DNA of 64,000 bases from Cristatella mucedo. Taxonomy: Eukaryota > Bryozoa > Phylactolaemata > Cristatellidae. A program made the position numbers and the translations under genes. The notes under the pieces were generated by a model. The model ran no database searches and was not told where the DNA came from. It was given only the letters and a program-made list of their open reading frames with translations. The stretch is from positions 573,501-637,500 of the forward strand of contig WPIO01000106.1 of NCBI GenBank assembly GCA_009760855.2, read 5' to 3'. Below, one piece after another: positions 1 to 11,309 of this stretch. Positions within the stretch are counted from its first letter, which is position 1. Each line of letters opens with the position of its first letter.

Positions 1-168
1 AACCACATTTGCATGCTGACCCAGTGCATGTAACCCCTAACCATGTTATTCATTTTGTTTGTTTTTCAAGCATGATTTTACTTACTATTCTATTGCGTAT
101 CACTTTGCAGCAAATGTAAAGCGCCTAGAAAGAGATTAAGTTCTCTGAGGACGCTTTATCAAGTGCAA

Positions 169-202
<34 letters not shown>
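1..202 (+). repeat. repeat 3' end with (ATT)n tail
   Basis: Text running from a tcaagcatgattttact segment through AAATGTAAAGCGCCTAGAAAGAGATTAAGTTCTCTGAGG to (ATT)n. The same unit recurs inverted at 32036-32180 and 35084-35222, and shorter copies occur at 39400-39475, 45480-45560, 53635-53727 and 54100-54175. It resembles L2-type LINE/SINE 3' ends (GCGCT...TATAAAT). Confidence 0.7.
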
Positions 203-209
<7 letters not shown>

Positions 210-520
210 AGATAACTAAATGTCAACCCAGTTTCGACAGGAGCCGGATGCAAGTTCCATACTTTGGGTGCATACGCGCTCAAGGCCCGATCACCAAAAG
301 ATTTCAATTCATTATGGGGAACAGCAAGAGGTCTGGATACCGAGGACCAGATGAGGTGACGAGAGCACTCGGAAGGAGCTGCGCGGTCGAATAGCTTGGC
401 TGACGAGAGCGAGTGAAGCGACCTGTATGCCTCGAGAGGGCGATCCTGAAGTCGGTTGGATCCTTAAGCAGTCGATTTTCAGGTGTACCTGCTTCTTTCG
501 TTTTAGTTGCCTTCATGAAT
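203..520 (-). mobile_element. fragment related to LINE 3' end
   Basis: Contains the phrase gcaagttccatactttgggtgcatacg...ccgatcaccaaaag shared with the minus-strand LINE ends at about 15.9, 35.6, 42.7 and 62.8 kb. It is too diverged to translate. Confidence 0.45.
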
Positions 521-689
521 GTGCATTGGCAACAAAATAACTTTTGTGCTGTACCGTGAAAGTGAAAGTAAAGGTCAGCTGATCCAACAGCCTCGTTTAT
601 ATAGCAGCACCCGGCTATTATCCCTCACTTTATACCATCATCTCTGTGGTCTCCACTGGCAGACCAACTTAGCCCTGTCATAACCGAGA

Positions 690-2316
690 TTTTTAATGCT
701 TGTTTGGGAAAAAGGGCCATCCCCAAGTTCTTCAAATCGGCAATCGTTAGACCCATACTTAAAAGCCTGGATTAGATACAGGGGTCCTTGCAAACTATCG
801 CCCATTTCCCTTCTTCCTTTTTTGTCAAAGATTCTCGAAAAAATTGTTGCTAAGCAGCTGGTTGAGCATATGGAAAAGAATGAAATGTCAGAAGCACTTC
901 AATCGAGGTTCAAGGGGCAGCACCACTGAAACTGCTCTCCGTGTTAACAATGACATTCTACATGGCAACGATGACGGGAATGTCACTGCCCTAGCTCTGC
1001 TAGATCTATCAGCTGCCTTCAACACCATTGATCACGGTGTTCTACTTGAACGATTGAGAACAGCGATCGGTCTGGCAGACGAAGCACTGGCGTGGTTTAA
1101 ATCATACTTGTCTGATCGTAGTCAATCCGTCTGGTGTGGGCTCAGGTCTCACACACGAGACGGGTCACCTGTGGAGTCCCTCAAGGGTCTGTACTCGGCC
1201 CCTTGCTGTTCTCCATTTATACTCAACCTCTGGGAAAAGTGATTAAGGCCCATGGAATAGGACATCACTTTTATGCTGACGATACTCAGCTTTATTTTTC
1301 ATTCAAACCGTCGGAATCGGCTGCACCAACTGATAAACTGAAATCTTGCCTTGCCGACATTTGATCCTGGATGTCGGAAAACTTCTTGAAACTGAATGAC
1401 GATAAAACCGAACTGCTGCTCATAAGACACCCCAAGTGTGTGGCCGGATTAGAAGGCTTTGCTCTTCTAATAAGTGATGCTGCTGTGCGACCATCGCCAC
1501 GTGCTCGAAAGTTAGGTGTCGTTTTCAACAGCGGCCTAAATTTTAAAAGCTTCCGTCAGAAGACTGCTTCCACAGCCAGCCATCATGTCTGATCCCTATC
1601 CAAGATTAGGAGCTGTCTTCCACAGTTTTTGCAAAATATTTAACTAGCTCCTTTGTTGTGTTTCGGCTTGATTATTGTAATTCCCTTTTGGCTGGGCTAC
1701 CAAAGAAAGCAACTAGGCCACGGCAGCTGACTATGAATATGGCTGCAAGGCTAGTTTTCAAGTCCCAGAGGTTTGACCACGTGTTTCCTTTGCTAAAAGA
1801 GCTTGGATGGCTGCCGGTTGAGCAACGGATACAGAGCAAAGTTCATATGCTGACCCACAAGGCCCGTCACGGCTTGGCTCCTTCGTGCCTAGCTGAACTG
1901 CTGTACCAGTCTCAGCCTCTTCGAGCCCTCAGGTCCTCTATGGACAATAAACTAGCTGTTCCATTCCTCCGCTTAAAGACCGTTGGCAACAGAAGCTTTG
2001 GCTCTGCAGGTCCTAGAACATGGAACTCGCTTTAACAATTCTTACACAACGACAACTACTCTCCTGTTGCCGACTATGGCTCATCCTTTTCAGGGGTCCT
2101 GAGCTGCTACTTCCATGCTACTCACTACCTCAACTGCTCTCCTGACTCTGCCATGCTTCCCACTTTCTCTTTGTTTCGTGAGATGAAGTCTGTTGGATAC
2201 CGAATCTGTACCGAAAGCAGCTTAGGCTGTGAATGTGCTATACAAAACTCTCCTGCGTAATAGCCACATAGCCTTTATGGCTTTGTTGTGTTACAGACTG
2301 AAATACATTACATTAC
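690..2316 (+). mobile_element. decayed CR1/L2-type LINE, reverse transcriptase part and 3' end
   Basis: Frames in three registers join into one reverse transcriptase: S-L-L-P-F-L-S-K-I-L-E-K (fingers), L-D-L-S-A-A-F-N-T-I-D-H (motif A), [11 protein letters not shown] (motif B), F-Y-A-D-D-T-Q-L-Y (motif C, about 1269-1295). The C-terminal L-D-Y-C-N-S-L-L-A-G-L-P and L-G-W-L-P-V-E-Q-R-I segments are typical of the CR1/L2 group. Frameshifts near 900, 1140-1230 and 1365 and a missing 5' part make it a dead copy. It ends in an ACATTACATTAC tail near 2316. Confidence 0.85.
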
Positions 2317-2334
2317 TTGCAGTGGGAATGCAGG

Positions 2335-2490
2335 ATAGCCTGCTGCAGAATTCGAACCTGCGACCTTGGTCGTGAAATGCTAGTGCTATACCCCTAGGCT
2401 CAAGCTTGATATGGATGAAATCATAAAGTGCCTAGATACAGATTTAGTTCCCACATAGTGCACTGCAAATGTATTACTATTATTACTTGG
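2335..2490. repeat. composite SINE remnants
   Basis: 2335-2405 reads on the - strand as a tRNA-like head with the B-box-like AGGTTCGAATTCTGC. 2425-2490 reads on the + strand as an AAAGTGCCTAGA...ATTACTATTATT tail. Two nested or abutting SINE pieces upstream of mRpL45. Confidence 0.5.
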
Positions 2491-2696
2491 AGTAATATAA
2501 ATTTTATTATCAACGGAATTAGAGGTCCTCATCGTCGGTGATCTTGAGGCTTTTGTCTGCTCTTTTGGTTCGGTTGACATAACTTATAACCAGCGCATCG
2601 CATGAAGGGAGCCACATTTTTTCTAGCTGTTTTTGTTTTTATTTGCTTGATGGTTGCTTGCCACAACCATCAAATTTTGACTGCTTTATATTGAAG

Positions 2697-2829
2697 ATTG
2701 AATTACCAGACTTTCAGAAGAACTTAAATCAAACAAAAATGGACCCAGCCCAACTTAGAGAAATCCGAAAGAAAGAAGGCAAAGCCCCACCCCGAACGTG
2801 GAGCAAGCCGTTCAGCATCAGCTGCACAG
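2697..2829 (+). CDS. mRpL45: mRpL45, first visible exon
   Basis: Encodes I-E-L-P-D-F-Q-K and then a basic stretch ending [14 protein letters not shown], matching the segment just before the conserved PPEGD box of metazoan L45. The donor is CACAG|GTAGGT, leaving phase 1. The acceptor is uncertain: AAG|ATT at 2696 keeps the family-like K-I-x-L-P start, but TTTTTTCTAG at 2626 or CCAG at 2709 are alternatives. Confidence 0.75.
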
Positions 2830-3942
2830 GTAGGTGTACTCCTTGGTTAAGGGGCTATAAGCATATTGTCACCGGTCAGGCAATTTGTAAAAAAAAAAAT
2901 ACATTAATATGGTGGCATAGTATGGTGCTGTAGGCTATGACTGGCAGCTTGGGGCCTGTTCGTCTAAAGATGAGAATAATAAAATCTAAATTGGATAGAA
3001 ACCTAAGAGAAACGATGACTAAGGATTAGTGACATGCAAAGTATTAATGCTGAGACAACCAAGCGAAAATACACAAGTGTGCTTAGGCCAGCGTGCTACA
3101 GGAGGTCTGGACTCACACAGGGGCACCGGTTTAGCCCCAATTGCACACTAGGTAAGGCTGTTGCTTTCACGACCTCGATCCCTAGGTCGTGGGATCGATT
3201 CCTGCGGAGGGCGATCCTCTATCGTCACTGCAAGCATGGCAAAGCCAGAAGCGACTTCTAGACTTTTGGCACATACAAGAAAATGCAAAGCGACGTCCTT
3301 TGTCGTGGAGAAAAGAAAAAAAGTATGAATGTATTGCTCCTAGTATTTTCAGCTGCTTAACTTGCAAGCAGTTGTTGTAACTCGTGCGAAAGCTTTTTTA
3401 AAGAGAGTGGAAATTAGCCTCGTAAAAAAGTCTTGCTTTTCTTTTTTACCAGGGGATCAGAAGGATAAGGACTATTGGTCTATAGCCAATGAAGCTGTTT
3501 CTTGCCATCTGTGAACGGATGCTGGGTAAATGAGACTTAGTGGGTTGCTGACACTCAACGAGGTTCATTTGAAGGATGTACATAGATTGAACAGACGAGA
3601 ACGATCATTATAATATTAGGATATGTGCCAATTGACTGTAAATTACGGTAGGAGATGCTAACATGAGAATGTTTGTGGGGAGGTTGGCAGATGACCGGCT
3701 CTCGGCAGCAGACATCGAACGCATGTCATCGAGTGGTCTGTTAATCTTAGGTTAAAACTCAGAAACACCTCTAAACGTGCAAGCATAAAATGTTTTGCGG
3801 CAATTTGATGTTCCCTTTAGGCTGAAATTTGAGTTTTTTCTTCAGCAGAGATATCAAGTTGATGCCATTCAGCTGCTGTCTCTTAACCGTGCAAAGGCTG
3901 CCCTCTACCACTATGCTCCGGCCAGCATCACGTGAAAGCGAG

Positions 3943-4024
<82 letters not shown>

Positions 4025-7000
4025 ATGCGTGCGTTACTATGCTCGATGTTAACTGCATCGTAAAGGTTAGTGCAAATGCATTGCACGTATGGTTGAATAT
4101 GATCTTTGGGTCTAGGGATGTTGCATTGCAATACTGTATCAATGTCTGATGGCTCTGTTTCTTCACTTTGCGTGGCTTAACTTGGCTGCCTTTTGTAGTG
4201 TGTCTACATTTTCCACAGATGCTGAGAGTAGAAATTACTAAGTATGACCTACTTGCTTTTAGAATCCATCTTTGAGCCTTATATTCCACCTGAAGGCGAT
4301 GGACGCGTGTCATCTATCGGAGCGGTATGCATCAGCAAAAGTATCTGATTGGTGAATTTGTTCATAGCCTTCACTTGCTGCTGTTAGGGAAGTGTGACGA
4401 ATTGGATTGCTAGATGTGTTTGTCACATGTAAAGGCAGAGGCATCACTAAAGCCTTTTTTGGCTAACCCGGGCTAGCAGTGACTCTTGTTTTGCGAGCCA
4501 CGCAGTTTATCATCGATTGAAGGAGCTTGCTTGCTCTTCACGACTCAGGTCGTGGGTTCGAGCCCCGCAGTTGGTAATTCTTTATTGCCCACTGCAATCG
4601 GTGGTGATAGCCGTTAAGGCTCTTCTGCTGCTATATAAATGAGGCTGTTAAATCAGCTAAGTATTTTGTTTTTATTTTTTTACTCGATACCAACCTTGAT
4701 CGTTGGTGACTAGTTTTTGCTGATGTCGTACGTCATTTGTGGAATCGAAAGCATCTAAACATATTCCCATTACTAAAAACGTCAAGGCTACATTTAAAGG
4801 TGCATGCATCAGCTGAAAGAACTGGATTGTAAGCAGCTAGCTGATCTATTTCGTGCTTCCCAAAGGTGCTACCCATATCTGCCGGTAATACCAGTTCATC
4901 ACCATCCATCATGTTTTGCTTTTTTAGCAGTTGCAGATATTCTAGATCTTCAGTTGTTACTTTAATGCACGATACCGCAATGATATCAGACTTATGTCTG
5001 TTGTTGTTAGCTGTGCTTTGACTTTAGCCGGCTGCCTGGTGCAGTGCCCTGGACTGGGCACACACACAATTCAAAAGAAGGTGGGCGTGGTCTAGCTTCT
5101 TATGTCTCTCGCAGTCTCCTAGTGTGACTAGATGGGAGACTTACCTGCCTATTACTGCCTCTTGTCTTTTTGATAGCTGTTTGGGGGAAATACTATGATG
5201 AAATTTAGACTTTGGGGTGGGTGTCCCCTGCAGAAGTTGGCTATGCAAGGAAAAATAACTATAGCTCAAGTTTGCATGTTCATAAGTTGTTGTGGCTGGA
5301 ATGAGAGCACTAGTCTTCTCCTGCCTGGCTCACCAGTGCCCGCACCCGGTGACCCTGTTACTAAAGAGAAACAGGTGTTGATGTGACCACTTTTAACATT
5401 TCCTGTAGCATTGTAATACATCCTTTTTATATTGGGGTGAACCAAAGTGGTAGAATGCTTTATTCTGTAAAGGCAGTGGTGAAGCAGTGCCCATGCCTTC
5501 ATATAAGAAGCAGGCGATTATATTATCAGTGGTATTGATCATGCAGTTTGTAAGAGCTTGCAATGAGGTTCTACCTGATTAAAAAAAATGATACATTGGC
5601 CAACTTCTCTTAGCAAGTAAAGACGTGCTAATTGGACATTTCTATAAGATAATATATATTTTTATAGTGTTATGGGAAAATAATTTTGTTTAACCTGAAT
5701 GGTTTTAATGCTGTGGTTGCGTGTGAATTCTGTGCTCTCGTCGTAAGTGAGGGAGAACTGGTGCTGTAAACTTGCTGTGATCCACTACAACTGAGGTCTG
5801 AAGTAAACCTGCATACAAGTTTAGATAGTCTATTGTGGCAAAGAATGTATTTGCACCATCGTTTACCAATTCCTTAACCTCACCTGGTGTCATGCTTTTA
5901 CAAAAAGTTGGTCTGTTTCATAGACTTCCCAGGGCTTTCGTCTCGTTTTTTTTTTATTAAGGCACCAGAAAATTTAGCTACATTTTATTTGTATCATGTT
6001 CTTGTATCATGGATATTGGTGGCTTGGGTGCACCACGGTGCTACATACATAAGTCAAGACCCAATTTTTTTGGAGCACACATACTCTTGTGCAGAGTAAG
6101 CAATCATCCTGATCCCAGCCAGTCCAGTTTCCTGACTGTGCAAGAAAATTGGCCTGCGACTTATCTGGAGCACGCTTGGGCCTAGAGACGCTGCATACAG
6201 CGCTGCATCCAATTGGAGAGGTGCTCAGAAACGTCGTCAACAGCTGCCATCGACTATCGAACTCTCCCGAGCTCTACCAGAGCAACAGCACCTCGTGCTC
6301 TGCCAGCAACCAACAGAGCAAAGCTGCTACAGCTGGCATTGCTTTGCAGGCTATACGGTTCTATTTCAGTGCCGACACTCGCTGACATTTCCGTCATTCG
6401 AGACCAAGCCTTAATTACTTGACGGCCAAGGTTTAAAGACTAGATGTGGCTGCAGGGGTTTTTCTAAGTGGACCGATACTCGTTTGGCACCCCCTATAAC
6501 AAAGAAAGGCAGCTGACAGCACTTGTTTGCTGGTAACCCAGGTCTGTCTGCCCTTTCTGTCACTAGGCAATTGTTTCTTCGTGGTGCTCACAGGCTCGGC
6601 TTGCTAGTGTTCATCTGTCACCAGCTGAAGTTTGTTTAAATCCCTTGGTGAGCCGTGATGGCACACTAAGTAAGGTGCTTGCTTTTCACGACCTCGGGAC
6701 CGAGGTCGTGGGTTCGAATCCTGCAGTGGTGATCCTTTAACACCGCTGCAAGCGATGGTGATAGCCGTAAAGGCCCTTCTGTTGCTATACAAAAGAGGCT
6801 GTTAAATCTGCTATTATTATGATTATTACTAGTATGTGCACCGGTTAGGTTAAATATGGCTTCTGCCAATTGCATCTGAAGCATCTTCTTTTCTTTAAAG
6901 TCCTGCCTGGCATGGTGATTGCATGCTTCTTTAGCCGGAACAAACATTGATCGGGTTGCTGTCCTTAGCAGGTTGAACGGGCATTCCGGACACATCATAA

Positions 7001-7261
7001 CGGTGGTGTGCTACCCGATGAGTTTTTATAGGTCTGAGGAGGAGAGCTAGGACCAGTGGTCGTCCCCTTCTCAATGACTGTGCAACCCCCTCAATTTCTA
7101 GGCCTTTGGTAGGTATATTGTTCCTGGGCATGAGCTGGTTTGGTCCAGCAGATAAGGTGCTCGCCCCGACCAAGATCTCGCTGAGGTCGTGGGCTCGAGC
7201 CCCTAGGCATATGTGGAGCGCCTGAACAGAGATTAAGTTCTCTTGGGGCGCTATATAAATG

Positions 7262-7311
<50 letters not shown>

Positions 7312-10300
7312 CCTCAGTTTACATTCACATGGCAACCAGCAGCATGCATTGGGGGCGGGGCTCACAACTGATCGCTGCTTTGGCACAGCTAAAGATGTGC
7401 GGGGTGTGAAATGTGCTACCTGCTGTTTCAGAGGGCTCGGCAGGTAGCAACTGACCTGGAGATCGGAGGCAAGTCCTACATGCAGCTTCGAAAGGTGCGT
7501 CAGTACGAGGAAGACTTCGATCCCAAGGTGTTCGTGCAGAAGGCTCACGACATACTGATGGAGGCGCAAGCTCTACTGCCGAAGTGAGTGCTCGGCACGA
7601 CTCTTGAGCACTCTCACCTCCTCCCCATCGTCGCACCGTCGGCTTGGCTGGCCGCGGGATGACTGCTTGCCTTCAAGGTGGAGATGCATTGAAGGTGGCT
7701 AGCACTCACTGATGGTCCTTTCTCTGCATGCAGGTACAAGGACACCGAGGACAGACTGCACGACTTGGTCACGGAGAAAGCATATCCGGTAGGCAGTATA
7801 TCCGGTAGGCAGCATATCCGGTGGGTCATTAGGTCCATTCGAACTGTTGCACCGGCACTGCTTACATTAAAGTGCTGACTTGCGGCAGTTGAAGAATGCA
7901 GTGCGGCTGCTTGCTGTTCTTCGTGGCTCGACTCCTTTGGCTGTCAGTCAGCCGAAGTCTTTGTATCACCAGCTCGTTTAGTGCCCAGAGCGGATGCGTT
8001 GCAGCCATGTTCGCGTGTGCACCTATTGTGACCTCTTAGAAAGGTTTGAACGAGCCTGTAGACCTCTGCATGTTGCACTGTGATGTTTTTCTCGAGGCTG
8101 TTTGGGTGACCCAGAAAGTGGACTCTTTGGGACACTTTTCACTTGACTCTCGGCCTCTACCTGGATGCTTGCTTATTGAAATCTCCTTCTCATGCAGATA
8201 ATGATACACGGTCTAGACAAGAAGACTTTGATCTGGAAATTTCTGGAATCCGTTGAAGCACCCAGGGTGATGCACGTCAGGACCACTGCGTTCCTCTCAG
8301 ACGACAATCTTTACGGTCAGGTCACAGTGAGATTCTACACGAAGCAGGTACTGCCATAATGCTTCCATCCCGAGCCGTGCCTGCAAAGTGCTGCATTATT
8401 TGAGTCAAAATATGATGCAGGAACCGTCGGCTCGATGTATCGGTGAGCCACGATAGCACACTGGGTAAGGCGGTTGCTTTTCACGACCTCTGTCCCGAGG
8501 TCGTGGGTTGGAATCCTGCGGTGGGTGATTCTTTATCGCCACTGCAAGCGGTGGTGATAGCCATAAAGGCTCCTCTGTCGCTATACAAAAAGAGGCTGTT
8601 TAATCAGCTAGGATTTTTATTTTTAACGAGTGCTTAACCCTGAGGTGAATCGCTTTGCTCTGGAGAAAGGCTGTGACTTGACATCCTCGAGAGTTGGAGT
8701 GCGTGACCTCTGACAACAGTTGCCAAACTTTTAGCAAAAAATGCACGCGTGCCTTGTCTCTCTTCGTTTGCCACCGTCTGCCTAAATGTGAGAGTGTGCA
8801 TCCGGCGGTCTCACCCTCGGTGCCTTAAAGGATTTTTGCAGCTTGAAGGCATGTACTTGTACGATCGCCTGCTGAACCCTGATCTGGTAAATAGATCGCT
8901 TGGCTTGGGTTGCTGGCTTCGTCAAGTGACATTTATTATTAGCTGATTGTGAAGATGATCACGACTTACATATTCAGGCATTGAAGTTCTCTTGAGACCC
9001 TCAGCTGGTGTGCGAGCTATTGTATGTAGCCACTTGCCCAAGAATATATTATTTTCACTTGGGCTAGAACGACGTTCCATTAAGAATGCTGCCTTTCACT
9101 ACTCTGATCGAGTGTACCGCATTGTTCTGGACAAATTAAAGTCGGCGGATTCAGCATCGACAGAAGAGCTTAGCAGCTATCAGCACCGTGCTTGCACGAG
9201 CAGTTAAGGATTGCCTGCGACCCAGGTCGTGAACTGCAAGCACCTTTTTACTAGGCGGAGATGCTTTATGTTAGTACTCTGCTGTCAGAAGTGTTTTGAT
9301 TATGCTGGGGGAGCACGTACCTACCTACCGTTAGATTGTAGGCAAACTAGCTGTAATGTGCAGTTTAAGTGCTGACGTTTAGTGTTCTTCCTATAGTGAA
9401 GGCCATGCAGTCGGTCTCGTCTCAGAAATAAATAAACTGTCGTTGGCGTTGAACGGCAGAGCAGGTCTCGAGTGCAGTGTCCGGGAATTTAAATTTCAAG
9501 GACTGGGACCATTTAATATCTACACCGGATGCAACCAGCAGGGGGGGCACGAAGTACACACATTAAACATGGCTGCTGGCCGTGAATATATGCCAAGCTT
9601 ACACGAACTCTCTTCAAAGCCCGCGAATCTCGAAGAATAAATGCTAGTCTGTGGGTGGCAGTGTAATGTGTGCCCGAGGCAATATGGTGAGAGTGAGTGT
9701 CCTCCGGTGCAGGTTCGGTGAGCTGTAGCATTTGTTTTCTTTGTCTTTACATTATAGCTTTAGTGGTTGGGTGCTTCCGACACGGTTCAAGAACTGCTCT
9801 GTGTGTGAGCCCGATGTGACCACGGTATGCAATGAGTATCAGGATCGTGGCCAGATAATGTCTTCGTTTTTGTTTTGACGTTTTTCCCCCTCCCGATCCA
9901 AGCCCAACGTATTTATTTAATGTCGTGTAATGATTACTCACAGCTAAATCTGTTCTGCTAGCTGTCCCCTGGCAGCATGCCTTCGGTTGGTCTGGATTTC
10001 AAATTGATGCTCCAGCAGTGACGCCTGTTGGAGGCCAAGCAGGCCGCCGGTGACCGGCTCACCGAAGTTAACCCACTGCTGCTCTCCGGGCTTGTTTGAT
10101 CATCCAGCATATAAGCTGTATCGTCGCCTACCATAACCGACGTAACGTTTGTGGCTTTGCACCCAATTTGCAATAGGAAACATATGTGGGCAACACGTAA
10201 GGGGTCAGCTGAAGCTACAGGCTGTGATCGCTACACAAACAGCTGGAGACCGATTAGCCGGTCAACTGGTTTTGCACTGGCGGTGATCGCCAAAGGATAC

Positions 10301-11307
10301 AGAAGGGCTTTTTAATTGCACGATGCACTGTTCTCTGTTCCATGCCGGATTACCTTGGGTCGTTCTGTTATAAGTCCTCAGCCTTTTTAGTCAGACAAGA
10401 GCGACTCTGCGCAGCCAGCCTGCGTAGAACTCGGCGTCAGTGGGTCCTTTTCATGTTTCTGAACTATTCCGCTCTCAGCTGCAGAACGTGATTTTTACCT
10501 GTGAACAATAACGCTCATGTATTCAGATTATTGATAGAATTTTAAAGGCTGACGTGCGCATGCCACGTGATTATGCTTGAAAGCCATATCTGGTTGGTGA
10601 GCTCATCGATGACGACCTTGGTTGGAGTCCAGCTGTTGCAATGCGAGCACGTCGAGAGAGCTGGTTCATATTTCCAGTACTTTCTGGCATGTGCTTTCAC
10701 ATAAGTAGTAGAGTGTAGAGCTTGGGTGACTTGAGTGTGTGCAATGTTATTTAGCGATTCTTCAGTGTTACCTTTCTTTGTGCGCTAGTACATGCACGAT
10801 GGTGAGCCGTAATGGCTCCCTAGGTAAGGCGGTTGCTTTTCACGATCTCGGCCCCGAGGTCGTGGATTCGAATCCTGCAGTGGGCGATCCTTTATCGCCA
10901 CTGCAAGCGGTAGTGATAGTCGTAAAGGCTCTTCTGTCGCTATACAAAAAAGAGGCTGTTAAATCAGCCATTGTTTATTTATGGTTCATTGCTGCTGGCT
11001 CTTGCAGATTTTAGCCGTTTACGACCGTTTTGGACGGTTGATGTATGGAAGTGAAAAGCACCCAAAAGATGTACTGGAATATGTCGTTTTTGAGAAACAC
11101 TTGGCCGACGAGCTGGGAAAATGGCGTGTCCACGACAAGATCATCCCCGAATGGTTGCCGAGACGCGATCCGGTCATTACCACACTGTTGCAGCCTGACC
11201 GGAGTCCTGACACAGTCAGCAGTAGCATCGCACCGGCGGTGGCAGCTGTGGCAGCCGATAGCGGCGTCAGTCGACCGCCGCAGCAGCAGCCGACCGAAGC
11301 ATCGTGA
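2697..11307 (+). CDS. mRpL45: mRpL45 gene (mitochondrial large-subunit ribosomal protein L45), 5' end missing
   Basis: MRPL45 is a Tim44-like-fold protein of the mitochondrial large ribosomal subunit, near the exit tunnel, that helps tether the mitoribosome to the inner membrane. Six exons were assembled on the + strand: 2697-2829, 4263-4324, 7444-7583, 7734-7788, 8198-8347, 11008-11307. All joins are GT-AG and in phase. Recognised blocks, in order, are [22 protein letters not shown], the [10 protein letters not shown] stretch, [12 protein letters not shown] and [15 protein letters not shown] followed by [12 protein letters not shown], all diagnostic of the family. The N-terminal mitochondrial presequence was not identified and may lie in an exon further upstream, inside or outside the window. 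The last about 40 residues (Ala/Pro/Ser/Gln-rich) are divergent, as is usual for this family. Introns range from about 150 nt to about 3.1 kb and carry SINEs. Confidence 0.9.
3121..3275 (+). repeat. tRNA-derived SINE, degenerate
   Basis: Shares ...cacactaggtaaggctgttgcttt..., the ...ccctaggtcgtgggatcgattcctgcgg... B-box region and ...gcgatcct...atcg.cactgcaag with the better copies at 6.65, 8.44, 10.8 and 35.2 kb. Lies in an mRpL45 intron. Confidence 0.65.
3944..4023. repeat. (TG)n microsatellite, about 80 bp
   Basis: Uninterrupted TG dinucleotides ending in GCATGCGTGCG, in an mRpL45 intron. Confidence 0.98.
4263..4324 (+). CDS. mRpL45: mRpL45, exon with PPEGD box
   Basis: A 62-nt exon between CTTGCTTTTAG and GCG|GTATGC. 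Translated after the phase-1 junction it gives [14 protein letters not shown], the most conserved N-terminal motif of the family, then R-V-S-S-I-G-A. It ends in phase 0. It is too short to stand out as an open frame. Confidence 0.9.
4490..4663 (+). repeat. tRNA-derived SINE
   Basis: Has GGTCGTGGGTTCGAGCCCCGCAG (B box), the CACTGCAATCGGTGGTGATAGCCG stem region and the AGGCTGTTAAATCAGCTA end of the family. In an mRpL45 intron, same orientation as the gene. Confidence 0.75.
6647..6818 (+). repeat. tRNA-derived SINE with intact B box
   Basis: Starts GTGAGCCGTGATGGCACACTAAGTAAGG (A-box side) and carries GGTTCGAATCC at 6711-6721, a consensus Pol III B box. Ends AGAGGCTGTTAAATCTGC. mRpL45 intron, + orientation. 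Confidence 0.85.
7133..7265 (+). repeat. second SINE type (tRNA head, GCGCT tail)
   Basis: tRNA-like head TCCAGCAGATAAGGTGCTCG...GTCGTGGGCTCGAGCCCC, then body TGGAGCGCCTGAACAGAGATTAAGTTCTCTTGGGGCGCTATATAAAT. It runs directly into a (TA)n array at 7265-7297. Confidence 0.75.
7265..7297. repeat. (TA)n microsatellite at SINE tail
   Basis: Starts immediately after the TATAAATGAAT end of the preceding SINE. Confidence 0.95.
7444..7583 (+). CDS. mRpL45: mRpL45, exon at start of Tim44-like domain
   Basis: Acceptor CTCGGCAG|GTA in phase 0 and donor GAA|GTGAGT leaving phase 2. The product runs [13 protein letters not shown] and then a basic patch and the R-Q-Y-E-E-D-F motif, followed by [13 protein letters not shown], the first helix of the Tim44-like fold. 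Confidence 0.92.
7734..7788 (+). CDS. mRpL45: mRpL45, 55-nt exon
   Basis: Acceptor CTGCATGCAG|G and donor CCG|GTAGGC. It encodes [19 protein letters not shown], matching the D-R-L-H-x-L-V-T-E segment of animal L45. The donor itself lies in a 16-bp unit repeated three times just downstream (see findings). Confidence 0.92.
8198..8347 (+). CDS. mRpL45: mRpL45, exon for central beta sheet
   Basis: Exactly 50 codons, phase 0 at both ends, between CTCATGCAG and CAG|GTACTG. Encodes the [13 protein letters not shown] segment and the strand motif [12 protein letters not shown], which are standard family signatures. Confidence 0.93.
8440..8613 (+). repeat. tRNA-derived SINE
   Basis: Same family as 6647-6818; B box mutated (GGTTGGAATCC). 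About 95 nt downstream of the mRpL45 exon ending at 8347. Confidence 0.85.
10798..10972 (+). repeat. tRNA-derived SINE next to a 3' splice site
   Basis: Same family (gagccgtaatggctccctaggtaaggcgg ... ctgttaaatcagcca). It ends about 35 nt before the acceptor of the last mRpL45 exon. Confidence 0.85.
11008..11307 (+). CDS. mRpL45: mRpL45, terminal coding exon
   Basis: Acceptor GGCTCTTGCAG|ATT. Encodes [27 protein letters not shown] and K-I-I-P-E-W-L-P, the best conserved block of L45, then an unconserved Ala/Pro/Gln-rich tail ending in TGA at 11305-11307. A SINE ends only about 35 nt upstream of this acceptor. Confidence 0.95.
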   Translation: MLAVYDRFGRLMYGSEKHPKDVLEYVVFEKHLADELGKWRVHDKIIPEWLPRRDPVITTLLQPDRSPDTVSSSIAPAVAAVAADSGVSRPPQQQPTEAS

Positions 11308-11309
11308 AC

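Noticed and set aside
3771-4313. Frames across the (TG)n repeat
   Set aside because: Dinucleotide-repeat translation (His-Thr or Cys-Val).
5195-5386. Possible extra mRpL45 exon
   Set aside because: Flanking exons already join in phase and cover the family alignment without a gap.
6700-6725. Candidate tRNA gene from the A/B-box-like sequence
   Set aside because: The same unit recurs many times with a non-tRNA body, and the flanks do not fold into a cloverleaf acceptor stem; it is a SINE head.
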